From NCBI RefSeq assembly GCF_000758725.1, contig NZ_CP009428.1, positions 1,984,001-2,048,000 of the forward strand: a stretch of DNA of 64,000 nt, read 5' to 3'. This document shows positions 1 through 9,245 of the stretch, in pieces; position 1 is the stretch's first letter; every line of letters begins with the position of its first letter. The notes below the pieces were generated by a model. It was not told the origin of the DNA, made no database searches, and saw only the letters and a program-made list of their open reading frames with translations. Made by a program: the position numbers and the translations under genes. The DNA is from Paenibacillus odorifer (lineage in GTDB: Bacteria; Bacillota; Bacilli; Paenibacillales; Paenibacillaceae).

Positions 1-2
1 TG

Positions 3-935
3 CTAACAACGGGTAGCCAGCAAGCCATTGATTTGTTGTCGCGGGTATATATTGATCCAGGAGATCGTGTATTAGTAGAAAATCCGACCTCTCCAGGATT
101 TTTGCAGACTCTTCGGATGCAGGGGGCCGTTATTATTCCCGTACAGGGTGATTTGGACGGGCTTGATCCGGAGCATTTGCGGAGCCAGATCGAGCTGCAT
201 AAGCCGAAAATGCTGTTCGCAACCCCTAGCTTTACCAATCCAAGCGGCATTTTATGGAGTTTGGAGAGACGCCGCGCAGTATTGGATTTATGTATCGCAT
301 ATAACATCTTGATTGTGGAAGATGATTCTTATGGGGATTTGCACTTCCAGAAGCAGGGTGAACACAAGGCTAAAAGATATCCGTCTTTGTATGCACTGGA
401 AAATATCAGCGATGGCGGACATGTGCTTTATATCGGTTCGTTCAGCAAGACCGTTGCGCCCGCGCTGCGGACGGGCTGGGCGGCAGGCAGCCGAGTCTTG
501 ATCAGAATGATGTCTGCGGCTAAGCAGATGGCCGATTGGCAGTCGAGCGCATTAAATCAGCGGCTGCTGCATCATTTATTGGATGTGTCTGCGTTTGATC
601 TGCGTGAGCATATCGCGCAGCTGAATCGAGAGTATAACACCCGTCTGAAGCTTATGGTAGAACTGCTAAAGCGGCCTGCTTGGAAGGGCAGCTCCTATGA
701 TCTGCCGTCAGGAGGCATGTTCCTGTGGGTCTCACCACCAGAGGGAATGGATGTTATGGCGTTGCTCAAATGTGCGCTAGGTAAGGGAGTGGCTTTTTTG
801 CCAGGTCCGTTATGTAGTGTAGATGGAGTCAGCAATCATCTTCGCCTTAACTTTAGCCATCCCGGTCGGGATGAGCTGCTGCTTGGCATGAACCTGATGA
901 GCGAAGCGGTTAAGGAGTTCACAGCCCGGAGTTAG
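3..935 (+). CDS. PLP-dependent aminotransferase (MocR/LysN-like), 5' end outside window
   Basis: C-terminal part, about 310 residues, of a fold-type I PLP enzyme; the reading frame is open to the first base, so the start lies outside. Visible family signatures are TTGSQQA at the left edge, the PSFTNPSG segment, and GSFSKT, whose lysine (codon 447-449) should bind PLP. The downstream RTGW and the closing RLNFSHP motif fit class I/II aminotransferases. Whether the missing N-terminus carries a GntR-type DNA-binding domain (a MocR regulator) or not (a 2-aminoadipate-type aminotransferase) cannot be told here. The substrate is unknown. No clear terminator follows immediately; the stop leads into repeat-rich non-coding DNA. 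Confidence 0.9.
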   Translation, partial: LTTGSQQAIDLLSRVYIDPGDRVLVENPTSPGFLQTLRMQGAVIIPVQGDLDGLDPEHLRSQIELHKPKMLFATPSFTNPSGILWSLERRRAVLDLCIAYNILIVEDDSYGDLHFQKQGEHKAKRYPSLYALENISDGGHVLYIGSFSKTVAPALRTGWAAGSRVLIRMMSAAKQMADWQSSALNQRLLHHLLDVSAFDLREHIAQLNREYNTRLKLMVELLKRPAWKGSSYDLPSGGMFLWVSPPEGMDVMALLKCALGKGVAFLPGPLCSVDGVSNHLRLNFSHPGRDELLLGMNLMSEAVKEFTARS

Positions 936-1055
936 GTAGTGGAATGAAAGTTGGGAATGAAATGATTGAAATGATGAAAACACAAGACACTCTTAGAGCT
1001 AAAACACGGACAGAATTACAAGTCGGGCAAGACGAAGTGCGTGATGTGAGATTAA

Positions 1056-1238
1056 TTAGGGAAATCCTCCCTAAAACTGGTCGATTTGAACTCTAAAATG
1101 GACTGTTTAGGGAATTTCTCCTTAAAAAATCAAGGGATACCCCGTTTTAGGGGTAAATCTGGCGAAAATCAGGGAGTAATTCCCTAAAATGCGGTTTTTA
1201 GCGTGTGAATCGAAGAATATTAGGGAGGATTTCCCTAA
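1056..1238. repeat. Four copies of a 19-bp palindromic motif
   Basis: Copies lie at 1056-1074, 1107-1125, 1169-1187 and 1220-1238. The consensus is TTAGGGA, a 5-base centre, then TCCCTAA. The first and last copies are exact reverse complements of each other (TTAGGGAAATCCTCCCTAA and TTAGGGAGGATTTCCCTAA). The middle copies differ at a few bases. Spacing is 50 to 65 bp, roughly five to six helical turns. All frames are closed here. Role unknown: possible protein-binding array or miniature repeat. Confidence 0.75.
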
Positions 1239-1439
1239 TAACTTAGTGTGCCTTTTTCGGAATGGTGTTTTTAAAGCTTATTTTGCTTTGAATGATTTAG
1301 TATTAGTGGATGTTGAATGTAGCATAGGGGTTCTAATGTGAATAAATCAGCAAGAGTAGCATGTTTAAGCAAGAGTAGAGAAAATAGTAATTAGTAAATA
1401 GCGCTCGTGTTCGAAGATTGTAAATAAGTTAGTTAAGTA

Positions 1440-1880
1440 CAGTCAAGTAGAGCTGGATGAGGTACGCAGAGATATGAACGTGGTAAGAGTGAAATGCAAA
1501 CGTGGTATGAATGAGTTACTAATGTGATGAGAATGATTTGCGAACGTGGGAAAAGCGAGTTACGCACGCGGTAAGAATGAAATAGAAATGTGGTATGTAT
1601 GAGATAGAGCGTGGTACGAACGAGATTCTAGTGTGTTAAGAATGCAATCTGAATGTGATGAGTAAGATACTAATGTGTTAAGAATGCAGTCTGAATGTGA
1701 TACGTATGAGATACTCATGAGATATGTGTGAAATAAGACATGATACGTATGAGATACTAGTGTATTAAAAATGTAATCTAAATGTGATATGAGTATAGTA
1801 AGAGCGTGGTACGCACCAGATACTAATGTGTTATGTGTAAGATAAGAACATGGAATGTACAGAGATAAGATTCAAATAAG
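1440..1880. repeat. Field of degenerate short repeats, non-coding
   Basis: About 440 bp of purine-rich, TATGA/GTGATA/GATACTA-type words repeat irregularly. The clearest unit is about 44 bp, GATACTAGTGTGTTAAGAAT followed by GCAATCTGAATGTGAT. Copies start near 1623, 1668 and 1751, and diverged pieces surround them. Stops occur in every frame, so it is not a gene. It looks like an expanded and decayed tandem array. Nothing else was recognised between 936 and 2055 apart from the 19-bp palindromes and a terminator. Confidence 0.6.
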
Positions 1881-1892
1881 ATTAGACATACG

Positions 1893-1922
1893 AAAAAGCA
1901 TCCCGTAGTTGGGATGCTTTTT
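1893..1922. terminator. Bidirectional rho-independent terminator
   Basis: A perfect 7-bp stem GCATCCC/GGGATGC with loop GTAGTT is flanked by AAAAA on the left and TTTTT on the right, so it can stop transcription from either side. It is the only clear terminator between the aminotransferase and the convergent DUF2161 gene. Confidence 0.85.
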
Positions 1923-2055
1923 GGCGTTATTTAATATGTTATGTGTGCATCAGAATAATAAGTTTAAAGTCTGAGTAAATGATTAGAACCGAGGTAAAAG
2001 ATTAGAACCCGACTAAAAGAGGTGCTCGATTGATGTACTGTCCAGGTTAGGTTAG

Positions 2056-3030
2056 CTAATTACTGGGATGATTGCTGTTATTGGGTACGCCGCTTGTTAT
2101 CGCGGCATATTCAACCAGCGCCGCATGACCGGCTGGGGTTAGGGTATAACGCCCACGGCTTACCCGGTGAAACCAGCCGTAGTAGTTGTTCTGAAGCATA
2201 GCGGCGGCGGTGGGTACGCCGCTACGCTTCCGCAGCTCGGCCGGAGTGATGCCGGCTGAGCGGGGAGCGCTTCCTGCGACCAATACGGCCGCTGGAAGCG
2301 TGCTTGAGGCAGCGCTAGGGGCACCGCTTCGCGTGCCTGCCGCCGCTGCCTCCCGTGCTGCCGCGTCCCCGGCAGCACGGCTCTCCGGCGCTGAGCTCAG
2401 CGCCGGAACCTGTTCAGCGGTGCCCGCCGCTGAACGTTTGGCAGCTGCGAGCGAAGCCTTCGCAGCTGCCTTCTCTGCAGCGGCGGCGGCGTCCGCCTCC
2501 GCTGCTTGCAGAGAAAGCGCGACACGCAGCGCTTTCTCACGGTAGGCCGTCACGAGCTTGACGCGCGTGCTGCCGCCGGTGTTGTAGTCTCCGCTGCGCT
2601 CGCGGAACTCATAGAGCAGGCGCTCGCGCCGCCGCTTGTTGCTGCGCTGCGCAGGCGGCTTCTCGTCTGGCTCTACAAGCACCTCGACCAGCGGTGCTTT
2701 GGTCTTATAAAAGATAACGGTGATCAACCCAAGACCGAGCCGGCGGCATAACCCGCTAAGCTCGCCCCAGCGCTGGTTCACCGCACCTTTTTTATCACGG
2801 ACACGTTCCACTGCGAGATAGACGATGGGACTGAGCTTCAACCGTTCTACCCCTTGCAGCAGCAAGGCGAGATTGAATGATTTTTTCATCTCCACGATCA
2901 GAGGATGCTCAACGTCCTCCCGAATCCCCACCAAATCGCAGGTCCGGACCTCACCTTTGATGCTGTAACCCTGCTTTTCAAAAAAAATCTTCAAAGGAGC
3001 GTACAGCTCCGTTTCATGTCGTACCGCCAT
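2056..3030 (-). CDS. DUF2161-type PD-(D/E)xK nuclease-like protein with C-terminal winged-helix-like domain
   Basis: 324 residues. The N-terminal ~170 residues look like the DUF2161 family, a putative PD-(D/E)xK phosphodiesterase fold. D32 (in CDLVG), E47 and K49 (in VEMKKS) are in the right order for its metal-binding core. A basic stretch (SNKRRRERL) follows, then a ~90-residue Ala-rich, very GC-rich low-complexity linker, then a ~60-residue tail (GITPAELRKRSGVPTAAAM..YGWFHR..GRYTLTPAG) that resembles a winged helix. The ATG at 3030 is preferred over an upstream in-frame start because GGGAGTG precedes it and the family N-terminus (MAVRHETELY) begins there. It is convergent with the left repeats and divergent from prkA. 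Function is undetermined; a DNA-processing role is inferred. Confidence 0.8.
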   Translation of the reverse strand: MAVRHETELYAPLKIFFEKQGYSIKGEVRTCDLVGIREDVEHPLIVEMKKSFNLALLLQGVERLKLSPIVYLAVERVRDKKGAVNQRWGELSGLCRRLGLGLITVIFYKTKAPLVEVLVEPDEKPPAQRSNKRRRERLLYEFRERSGDYNTGGSTRVKLVTAYREKALRVALSLQAAEADAAAAAEKAAAKASLAAAKRSAAGTAEQVPALSSAPESRAAGDAAAREAAAAGTRSGAPSAASSTLPAAVLVAGSAPRSAGITPAELRKRSGVPTAAAMLQNNYYGWFHRVSRGRYTLTPAGHAALVEYAAITSGVPNNSNHPSN

Positions 3031-3224
3031 CTTGTCACTCCCGTAGGCCTTTATTTTCGGGTTTCTCAATAAGGTTTTACAGCCATTTTCTGATTCTCTA
3101 TTATAGCACAGTAAAAAAGAGGTCAACTATTCCGCGCTTGCCGCATAGGTATGTAATACACTTTTTAACGCTATAGGAGAGCAAGTAGAAGAGCAAGTAG
3201 GAGCGCAAGAGGAGGCAGCGAGCA

Positions 3225-5120
3225 ATGGACATTTTTGAGCGTATAGCTTCGTATCGGGCTGAGAACGACCGGTTGGCGTGGAGCGGCACCTTCAAGCAGT
3301 ATATAGAACTGTTGAGAAAAGACCCCTCTCCCGCAAAAACCGCTCACTCCCGCGTTTATGACATGATTAAGTCGCACGGCGTAGAGGACATAAACGGACG
3401 CAAACGGTATAAGTTTTTTGAACAGGAGATTTTTGGACTTGATCGTGCAGTCGAAAAGTTGGTCGAGGAATATTTTCACTCTGCAGCACGTCGGCTTGAT
3501 GTTCGCAAACGGATTTTGTTATTGATGGGACCTGTCAGTGGGGGGAAATCGACCCTGGTCACGCTGCTTAAACGTGGTTTGGAACAGTACTCGCGGACAG
3601 ATGCGGGTGCGGTATACGCAATAGAAGGCTGCCCGATGCATGAGGACCCGCTGCATTTGATCCCGCTGGAGCTCCGTCCGGAGATTGAGAAGGAACTTGG
3701 TGTACGTATTGAGGGCAACTTGTGCCCATCCTGCCAGATGCGTCTGAGAAATGATTATGCTGGTGACATTGAGCAGGTTAAGGTGACGCGTGTTATTTTG
3801 TCAGAAGAAGAGCGGGTAGGGATTGGTACCTTTAGTCCATCTGATCCGAAGTCTCAGGATATCGCTGATTTGACAGGAAGTATTGATTTTTCGACCATTA
3901 CTGAATTTGGTTCGGAATCTGATCCGCGTGCCTACCGTTTTGATGGTGAGTTGAACAAGGCTAACCGTGGGCTGATGGAATTTCAGGAAATGCTCAAATG
4001 CGACGAAAAGTTTTTATGGAACCTGCTGTCACTGACGCAAGAAGGCAATTTCAAGGCTGGCCGCTTCGCGTTGATAAGTGCGGACGAAATGATAATTGCT
4101 CATACAAATGAAACCGAGTATAAGTCGTTTATTTCTAATAAAAAGAATGAAGCGCTCCAGTCCCGTATGATTGTTATGCCTGTTCCGTATAACCTCAGAG
4201 TTTCGGAAGAGGAAAAAATCTACGCGAAGCTGATCGCCCAGAGTGATATGAGTCATGTGCATATTGCGCCACATGCGCTGCGTGCCGCCGCTATTTTTTC
4301 CATCCTAACCCGTCTTAAAGAAAGCAAAAAACAAGGTATGGATCTGATCAAAAAGCTGCGGATGTACGATGGTGAAGAGGTCGAGGGCTATAAAGAGGCC
4401 GATCTTAAGGAGATGCAAACGGAGTATTTAGATGAGGGCATGTCCGGAATTGATCCGCGTTATGTTATCAACCGCATTTCCAGCGCTCTGATCAAAGGAG
4501 ATCTGCAGTGCATGAACGCACTGGATGTCCTGCGGGCGATAAAGGATGGCCTGGATCAGCATCCATCGATTACAAAAGAGGAGCGGGAGCGTTATCTGAA
4601 CTTCATCTCCATTGCCCGCAAGGAATATGATATTTTAGCGAAAAGCGAAGTACAAAAGGCATTTGTCTACTCCTTTGAGGAATCTGCGAAGACACTTTTT
4701 GAGAATTATCTAGATAATATCGAAGCCTTCTGCAATTGGTCGAAAATTCGTGATCCGCTGACGGATGAGGAAATGGAGCCGGATGAGCGGTTAATGCGTT
4801 CGATTGAAGAGCAAATTGGTATCTCTGAGAATGCAAAAAAAGCGTTCCGTGAAGAGATCCTGATCCGGATTTCCGCGTATTCACGCAAAGGGAAGAAATT
4901 CGAGTACAACAACCACGACCGCCTGCGGGAAGCGATTGAGAAAAAGCTGTTCACAGACCTCAAAGATATCGTCAAAATCACCACCTCGTCCAAAACACCT
5001 GATGAAAGTCAGCTCAAACGAATCAATGAGGTATGCGCCAGACTTATTGATGGACATCACTACTGCCCAATCTGCGCCAACGAGCTGCTGAAATACGTGG
5101 GAAGTCTGCTAAACCGTTAA
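3225..5120 (+). CDS. prkA: PrkA serine protein kinase / AAA+ protein
   Basis: 631 residues, the usual length for PrkA (YeaG in E. coli). The N-terminal AAA+ module has a Walker A loop GPVSGGKST at residues 102-110. A zinc-ribbon-like CPSCQMRL lies near residue 168, and the C-terminal kinase-like region ends with CPICANELLKY. In Bacillus, PrkA is linked to sporulation and is reported as a Ser kinase or AAA protease. The start has a strong AGGAGG 9 bases upstream. Its usual partner genes, spoVR and yhbH, are in this window but far away (7.4 kb and 45.7 kb). A strong terminator follows. Confidence 0.95.
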   Translation: MDIFERIASYRAENDRLAWSGTFKQYIELLRKDPSPAKTAHSRVYDMIKSHGVEDINGRKRYKFFEQEIFGLDRAVEKLVEEYFHSAARRLDVRKRILLLMGPVSGGKSTLVTLLKRGLEQYSRTDAGAVYAIEGCPMHEDPLHLIPLELRPEIEKELGVRIEGNLCPSCQMRLRNDYAGDIEQVKVTRVILSEEERVGIGTFSPSDPKSQDIADLTGSIDFSTITEFGSESDPRAYRFDGELNKANRGLMEFQEMLKCDEKFLWNLLSLTQEGNFKAGRFALISADEMIIAHTNETEYKSFISNKKNEALQSRMIVMPVPYNLRVSEEEKIYAKLIAQSDMSHVHIAPHALRAAAIFSILTRLKESKKQGMDLIKKLRMYDGEEVEGYKEADLKEMQTEYLDEGMSGIDPRYVINRISSALIKGDLQCMNALDVLRAIKDGLDQHPSITKEERERYLNFISIARKEYDILAKSEVQKAFVYSFEESAKTLFENYLDNIEAFCNWSKIRDPLTDEEMEPDERLMRSIEEQIGISENAKKAFREEILIRISAYSRKGKKFEYNNHDRLREAIEKKLFTDLKDIVKITTSSKTPDESQLKRINEVCARLIDGHHYCPICANELLKYVGSLLNR

Positions 5121-5136
5121 AAAGAGTTCATTTATG

Positions 5137-5183
5137 CGGGGTGTTCCAAAAGCCATGAAAATGGCTGTGGAGCACTCTTTTTT
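5137..5183 (+). terminator. Terminator after prkA
   Basis: Two-part stem: GGTGTTCCA pairs with GGAGCACT and AGCCAT with ATGGCT, loop GAAA, followed by CTTTTTTT. It ends the prkA transcript. Confidence 0.85.
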
Positions 5184-5332
5184 TGTCCTTCCATGTTTTA
5201 TCTGCCTCCTTTTACCCTCCTAATGTTGATCTAAACGCCGCCACCCATCTGACTAATTTGGCTGTTGTGCGTAGGAAGTTGCTAAAGGACACAGGAGACC
5301 CTAAACGTAGATTGTGAGCATATTTCGCAGGC

Positions 5333-5461
5333 TATCGGGCCCCATGGTCGCTATTAGCAGGAAAAACCCTAAATATGAGCCTTTTTTTGAGTAATAGCTG
5401 CATTGGAGTCCGAAACTCCGCTCAAAAGGCGATATTTTGGAAAATAACGTCATCTGGGTCC
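5333..5461 (-). repeat. Family-1 long imperfect palindromic repeat, copy A
   Basis: On the minus strand it begins GGACCCAGATGACGTTATTT, continues to GTTTCGGACTCCAATGCAGC, and ends with the opposite arm (…CGACCATGGGGCCCGAT). The outer and inner arms pair imperfectly across about 25 bases rich in A/T. The same design recurs near 9069, 45228 and 58768. The rest of 5184-5700 shows no gene. Confidence 0.75.
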
Positions 5462-5700
5462 TTTAGTCAGTCGTAGGGAGCAACTGAAGTGTAAGTAGGT
5501 TACGTGAATCCAGCGTTGTCTACTTCGAGGCTTAACCAAAATGATGGTGACTAAGAATACGCAGAGTTGTGATCCTTCTGTAAATGGAGGGGCACGCTGC
5601 TCTGTTTTTTTATACAGGCAATAATGCAGCTCAGCAAAACAGGAACAGTCCATCTCATGCGCAGTTGATATAATGAAATCACCGTACGGGGGGAAGGCTG

Positions 5701-6600
5701 GTGCTGCACTTGAATTACAGTAAAGATATAGAAAAATGTGTTGAATATATAGAAGCTCATATCAAAGAAAATATAACGGTGGAAGAAATAGCGACTGAGG
5801 TCGGATATTCGGTGTATCATTTTTGCCGAGTGTTCAGCTTGTGCAAGGAAATGTCTGTGATGGAATATGTGCGGAGCCGAAAATTATCCTTAGCCTCAAT
5901 TGAATTATTTGCTGGAAAAAAGATCATTGATATTGCGCTGGACTATGGTTTTGAAACACAAAGTGGCTTTACTAAAGCTTTTCGCAAAACCTTTGGTTAT
6001 AGTCCGACACAATATGCGGCGCGGATGGATGGGTTTAGTAAAGGAAATTCAATATTTGATATCGGAGGTTATATTATGAATCCTGTTTTTGTTCGTAAGC
6101 CTGCTTTTAAGGTGGCTGGTTATGGTATCCAAACTAATGTTGCGGGTAGTATGTACACTAAGGATATTGCTTCTTTTTGGAGCCATTATGAGGGTGAAAA
6201 CCTGGAGTCCAAAATGTATAAAATACTAAACCCGCCTAAACACGGAGAAGTTGGTTTATGTATTCCGTCTTCAGATAACGGCAATGCCACCTATCTTCTG
6301 GGTGTTATTGTTGAGGACTACTCCAAGGTAGAAGCTGATATGTTGACGATGGATGTGCCAGAAGCCGAATATGCCGTGTTTACAACACCTCCAGTGGATA
6401 CTTCAACGGATACAGAGCAAATACAGTTTGCCCAAGTCATAAAAAGCAGCTGGAAGTACATCTTCGAAGAATGGTTTAAGGATAGTGGTTACGTTTATGA
6501 CGAGACTAAACTGGATTTTGAGTTTTACGATGAACGCTGCCATTCGCGGCCAGATACAGTGATGGAGATTTACGTTCCTGTGAAAAAGTTGACTGAATAG
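5701..6600 (+). CDS. AraC-family regulator with GyrI-like effector domain
   Basis: 299 residues. The N-terminal ~110 residues hold two helix-turn-helix motifs of the AraC/XylS type (ITVEEIATEVGYSVYHFCRVF and IIDIALDYGFETQSGFTKAF). The C-terminal ~160 residues match the GyrI/Rob small-molecule-binding fold (VRKPAFKVAGYG.., EAEYAVFTTPPV.., EEWFKDSGY). Such proteins sense amphipathic or drug-like compounds and activate efflux or stress genes; the target here is unknown. The GTG start follows GGGGGAAGG. A second protein of the same plan is at 17859-18731. It stands alone, with palindromic repeats on both sides. Confidence 0.9.
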   Translation: MLHLNYSKDIEKCVEYIEAHIKENITVEEIATEVGYSVYHFCRVFSLCKEMSVMEYVRSRKLSLASIELFAGKKIIDIALDYGFETQSGFTKAFRKTFGYSPTQYAARMDGFSKGNSIFDIGGYIMNPVFVRKPAFKVAGYGIQTNVAGSMYTKDIASFWSHYEGENLESKMYKILNPPKHGEVGLCIPSSDNGNATYLLGVIVEDYSKVEADMLTMDVPEAEYAVFTTPPVDTSTDTEQIQFAQVIKSSWKYIFEEWFKDSGYVYDETKLDFEFYDERCHSRPDTVMEIYVPVKKLTE

Positions 6601-6606
6601 TCGATA

Positions 6607-6740
6607 AGGGCAAATACCGCTCGGTGATAATTGTAATTTCTGAAATGTTTGGACTTTATGTCGCTGACAAAGGCAAACGCTACGCGCCTACATTTTTAAA
6701 CTTCCTTACGTTACGTTCACCTGGGCATTTGCCATGTGCA
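6607..6740. repeat. Family-2 long imperfect palindrome, copy 1
   Basis: The arms GGCAAATACCGCTCGGTGA and TCACCTGGGCATTTGCC pair, with further inner pairing (ATGTTTGGA.. against ..CATTTTTAAA). The core AAGGCAAACGCTACGC resembles AAGGCGAACGTTATGC in the second copy near 23018. The stretch 6601-6944 contains this repeat, a terminator and no gene. Confidence 0.55.
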
Positions 6741-6768
6741 GTTATTAAGTCGATATGAGGGTGTCGAT

Positions 6769-6810
6769 GAAGGTCCGCAGCGTGTTACCGCTGCGGGCCT
6801 TCTTTTTTAG
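6769..6810 (+). terminator. Strong rho-independent terminator
   Basis: The stem GAAGGTCCGCAGCG / CGCTGCGGGCCTTC (13 of 14 paired) with loop TGTTAC is followed by TTTTTT. It lies 170 bp after the AraC-family gene and probably ends that transcript beyond the palindromic repeat. Confidence 0.85.
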
Positions 6811-6944
6811 GAATTCCCATATGGGAAACGTAGATACCTTGGAGGAGTTATACATCGAAATTAATATGTTTGACGAGTATGATCTTCCGTAGTTTAATAG
6901 AGTCAATTAGTAGGGTAACTCGAAAATAACGGAGAGTGAAGCAG

Positions 6945-7385
6945 ATGATTAGAGAAGCGAGAGCTGATGACTGGAAAGACATAGAGGAATTATTAGAACA
7001 GTTGGGATATCCGAATACAGAAATGTTCATGCAAGAAAAAATAGAAAAGCTAATCCTACATCCGGATGAGGAATTATTGGTTTTTGAGGAAGATGATAAA
7101 GTGGTAGCTTGTATTTCCATGCATTACATACCCCAATTAGGTCTGGTAGGAGAGACTGCAATTATAAGTTATCTTGTGGTGAGTAATGCCATTAGGAGCA
7201 AAGGAATTGGACGTAAGCTTGAGGAGTATTGCGCTGAATTAGCTAGAAAAAGAAACTGTGATAACATTCAGGTTCATTGTCATTCCAGAAGAACTGAAGC
7301 GCATAGATTTTATGCTCGGCAAGGGTTTGTTGAGGCTCCAAAATATTTCTCGAAGTCATTAAAAGAATCTGAATCCACATTTTAG
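6945..7385 (+). CDS. GNAT-family N-acetyltransferase
   Basis: 146 residues, single-domain GNAT. The acetyl-CoA binding motif A is visible (YLVVSNAIRSKGIGRKLEEYC, with the R-x-x-G-I-G loop), followed by the motif B region (QVHCHSRRTEAHRFYARQGF). The substrate is unknown; the closest general type is a small acetyltransferase of the RimI/YpeA kind. The ATG at 6945 is chosen over GTG 6936 because the latter overlaps the GGAGAG ribosome site. A bidirectional terminator separates it from the convergent spoVR. Confidence 0.9.
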   Translation: MIREARADDWKDIEELLEQLGYPNTEMFMQEKIEKLILHPDEELLVFEEDDKVVACISMHYIPQLGLVGETAIISYLVVSNAIRSKGIGRKLEEYCAELARKRNCDNIQVHCHSRRTEAHRFYARQGFVEAPKYFSKSLKESESTF

Positions 7386-7387
7386 TC

Positions 7388-7446
7388 ATAGCAAAAAGCG
7401 GCAGACCAGGGTGTTAATACCCGTTTAGGTCTGCCGCTTTTTTTAG
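7388..7446. terminator. Bidirectional terminator between GNAT gene and spoVR
   Basis: AAAAAGCGGCAGACC pairs with GGTCTGCCGCTTTTT around a ~20-base loop. A runs on one side and T runs on the other serve both convergent genes. Confidence 0.9.
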
Positions 7447-7447
7447 T

Positions 7448-8839
7448 TTAAATAAATTTCCGCTGCACCTTTTTGCCATCGTATGAAAAACGCGCCTTTT
7501 TGTCTTCCACAACTGTTTGTAGATGAACTGTGCGCCCCCATAAAGAGTAGATGTGAGGGAGCGTGCGCTCCAGGTACTTCAGATCCAGCTCGATGCTTTC
7601 ATAGCGATGAGTTATAAATAATTCACCATTCTTCTCGAAGTCTGCATCCTCAATGACCAAGTAAGGAGACCCCCCATTGACCCGGGCGAGCACCAGTTGA
7701 TCGCGTACATTTTCCCATGCTTTATCGGTGATTTTCCATTCGGGACCTTTTTTCTCAAAAACATAAAGATCGAGGTCGTTCACCAATTCCTTAGATAGAT
7801 AGCTGCGGATAAAAGAGGTATCGGATTCCAGCTCACGTACTTCAAAGATTTTCTCGCGGTCCCAGCGGCGTTCGATGTCTTCAAAGATTTTCAGCCCCAG
7901 ATAGTAAGGATTCAGGCTTTGCCGTGAGGGCTGCACGACGGATGAATTCAGTTTTGCGTATTCCACTGTTTCCTCTTCGGTCAGATCTAGTTCGCGAACG
8001 ATGCGCTGATGCCAGTAGGAAGCCCAGCCTTCGTTCATGATCTTTGTTTCCATCTGTGGCCAGAAGTAGAGCATTTCATCATGGAGCATCGTCATAATGT
8101 CACGTTGCCAATCCTCCAAAACAGTGGAATATTGCTGAATGAACCAGACCATATCTTTTTCTGGCTCTGGGGGGAAAGCACGATTTCCAGAGGGTGCTTC
8201 CTGCGGACCGGTAGTGCTTTTATCTAGATTCCATAATTCGTCATAAGGATTGGATGATTTCGAGCCACCTGGAGGGGCATCTTTGAGCTCCTTCATCTTA
8301 GCTTCCAGCAGGTGAGTTTTGCCCAGCTTGCGTGGTTGGATCAGACTGGGGTCTATATGCTCCTGGATAGCCAGCACTGAATCGATGAAGCTCTCTACAG
8401 CATCAGTTCCGTAGGTTACAGAATAACCGGCAATCCGATCTGCAGTAGCTGACATGCTCTCGACCATATCTCGGTTGGACATGGAGAACCGCATATTATT
8501 TTTGAAAAAATCACAGTGCGCTAGCACGTGGGCAACAATCAGCTTATTCTGAATCAGTGAATTTCCATCCAGCAGGAAGGCATAACAAGGGTTGGAGTTA
8601 ATAACGAGCTCGTATATTTTGCTCAGTCCGAAATCGTATTGGGATTTCATTTTATGAAAGGTTTTTCCAAAACTCCAGTGTCCAAATCGTGTAGGCATTC
8701 CATAAGCGCCGAATGTATAAATGATATCTGCGGGGCATATTTCATAACGCATGGGATAAAAATCTAAACCGAAGCCAGTGGCTATTTCCGTAATCTCGGC
8801 AATTGCCCGCTCTAGCGCATTAATTTCTTCGCTTGGCAT
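7448..8839 (-). CDS. spoVR: SpoVR family stage V sporulation protein
   Basis: 463 residues, normal for SpoVR (YcgB in E. coli). Recognisable family segments are [28 protein letters not shown] (split here for length: [10 protein letters not shown], then [10 protein letters not shown]), [30 protein letters not shown] and [14 protein letters not shown]. In B. subtilis it is needed for spore cortex formation and is made in the mother cell under sigma E; the biochemical role is unsettled. The ATG is preceded by GGAGGGAG. It works genetically with PrkA and YhbH-type proteins in other bacteria, where the three genes are often adjacent; here they are dispersed. Confidence 0.95.
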   Translation of the reverse strand: MPSEEINALERAIAEITEIATGFGLDFYPMRYEICPADIIYTFGAYGMPTRFGHWSFGKTFHKMKSQYDFGLSKIYELVINSNPCYAFLLDGNSLIQNKLIVAHVLAHCDFFKNNMRFSMSNRDMVESMSATADRIAGYSVTYGTDAVESFIDSVLAIQEHIDPSLIQPRKLGKTHLLEAKMKELKDAPPGGSKSSNPYDELWNLDKSTTGPQEAPSGNRAFPPEPEKDMVWFIQQYSTVLEDWQRDIMTMLHDEMLYFWPQMETKIMNEGWASYWHQRIVRELDLTEEETVEYAKLNSSVVQPSRQSLNPYYLGLKIFEDIERRWDREKIFEVRELESDTSFIRSYLSKELVNDLDLYVFEKKGPEWKITDKAWENVRDQLVLARVNGGSPYLVIEDADFEKNGELFITHRYESIELDLKYLERTLPHIYSLWGRTVHLQTVVEDKKARFSYDGKKVQRKFI

Positions 8840-9066
8840 GAATCTTTCTCTCCCTCCAGCTTGGGCTTATGCTGCAACCTATTCTGACAAGGCTGCAAAG
8901 GTTCCGCGACAACGTCCGGGACTGTTCCATTTATATATATGGGAGAGAAGATGAGTGTATGACGTTCTGAATTTCTGAGTGAAGATAATGTGATTTTGCA
9001 TACATTATTGGAAGGACGCACTAGCTTTTTTTGTATGCGATTCTATCAACGGTACCCTTCTCGGTG

Positions 9067-9245
9067 AATTCGGACTCAGATGACGTTATTTGCAAATTTC
9101 CAGCCTTTTGAACAGGGTTTCGGACCCCACAGACGCTATCCCACAGAAAGAGGCTCATATGTGGTGTCTTTCTTGCCAATAGCGGCTATGGGGTCCGTTA
9201 GCATACCAAAAGTGGAATAATACTGCGATTAGTGTCATCTGTGTC
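9067..9245 (+). repeat. Family-1 long imperfect palindromic repeat, copy B
   Basis: It starts GGACTCAGATGACGTTATTT, has an internal TTTCGGACCCCACAGACGCT, then the mirrored arm CCAATAGCGGCTATGGGGTC and a fading outer arm GTGTCATCTGTGTCCG. It shares whole words with copies A, C and D. Confidence 0.75.

Noticed and set aside
936..2055. A hidden small gene or structured RNA such as a riboswitch
   Set aside because: All frames are broken by stops, and I could not identify any known riboswitch core; only repeats and a terminator are supportable.
2210..2751. Several open frames on the plus strand opposite the DUF2161 gene
   Set aside because: They arise from the GC-rich Ala codons of the linker, lack ribosome sites and have low-complexity translations.
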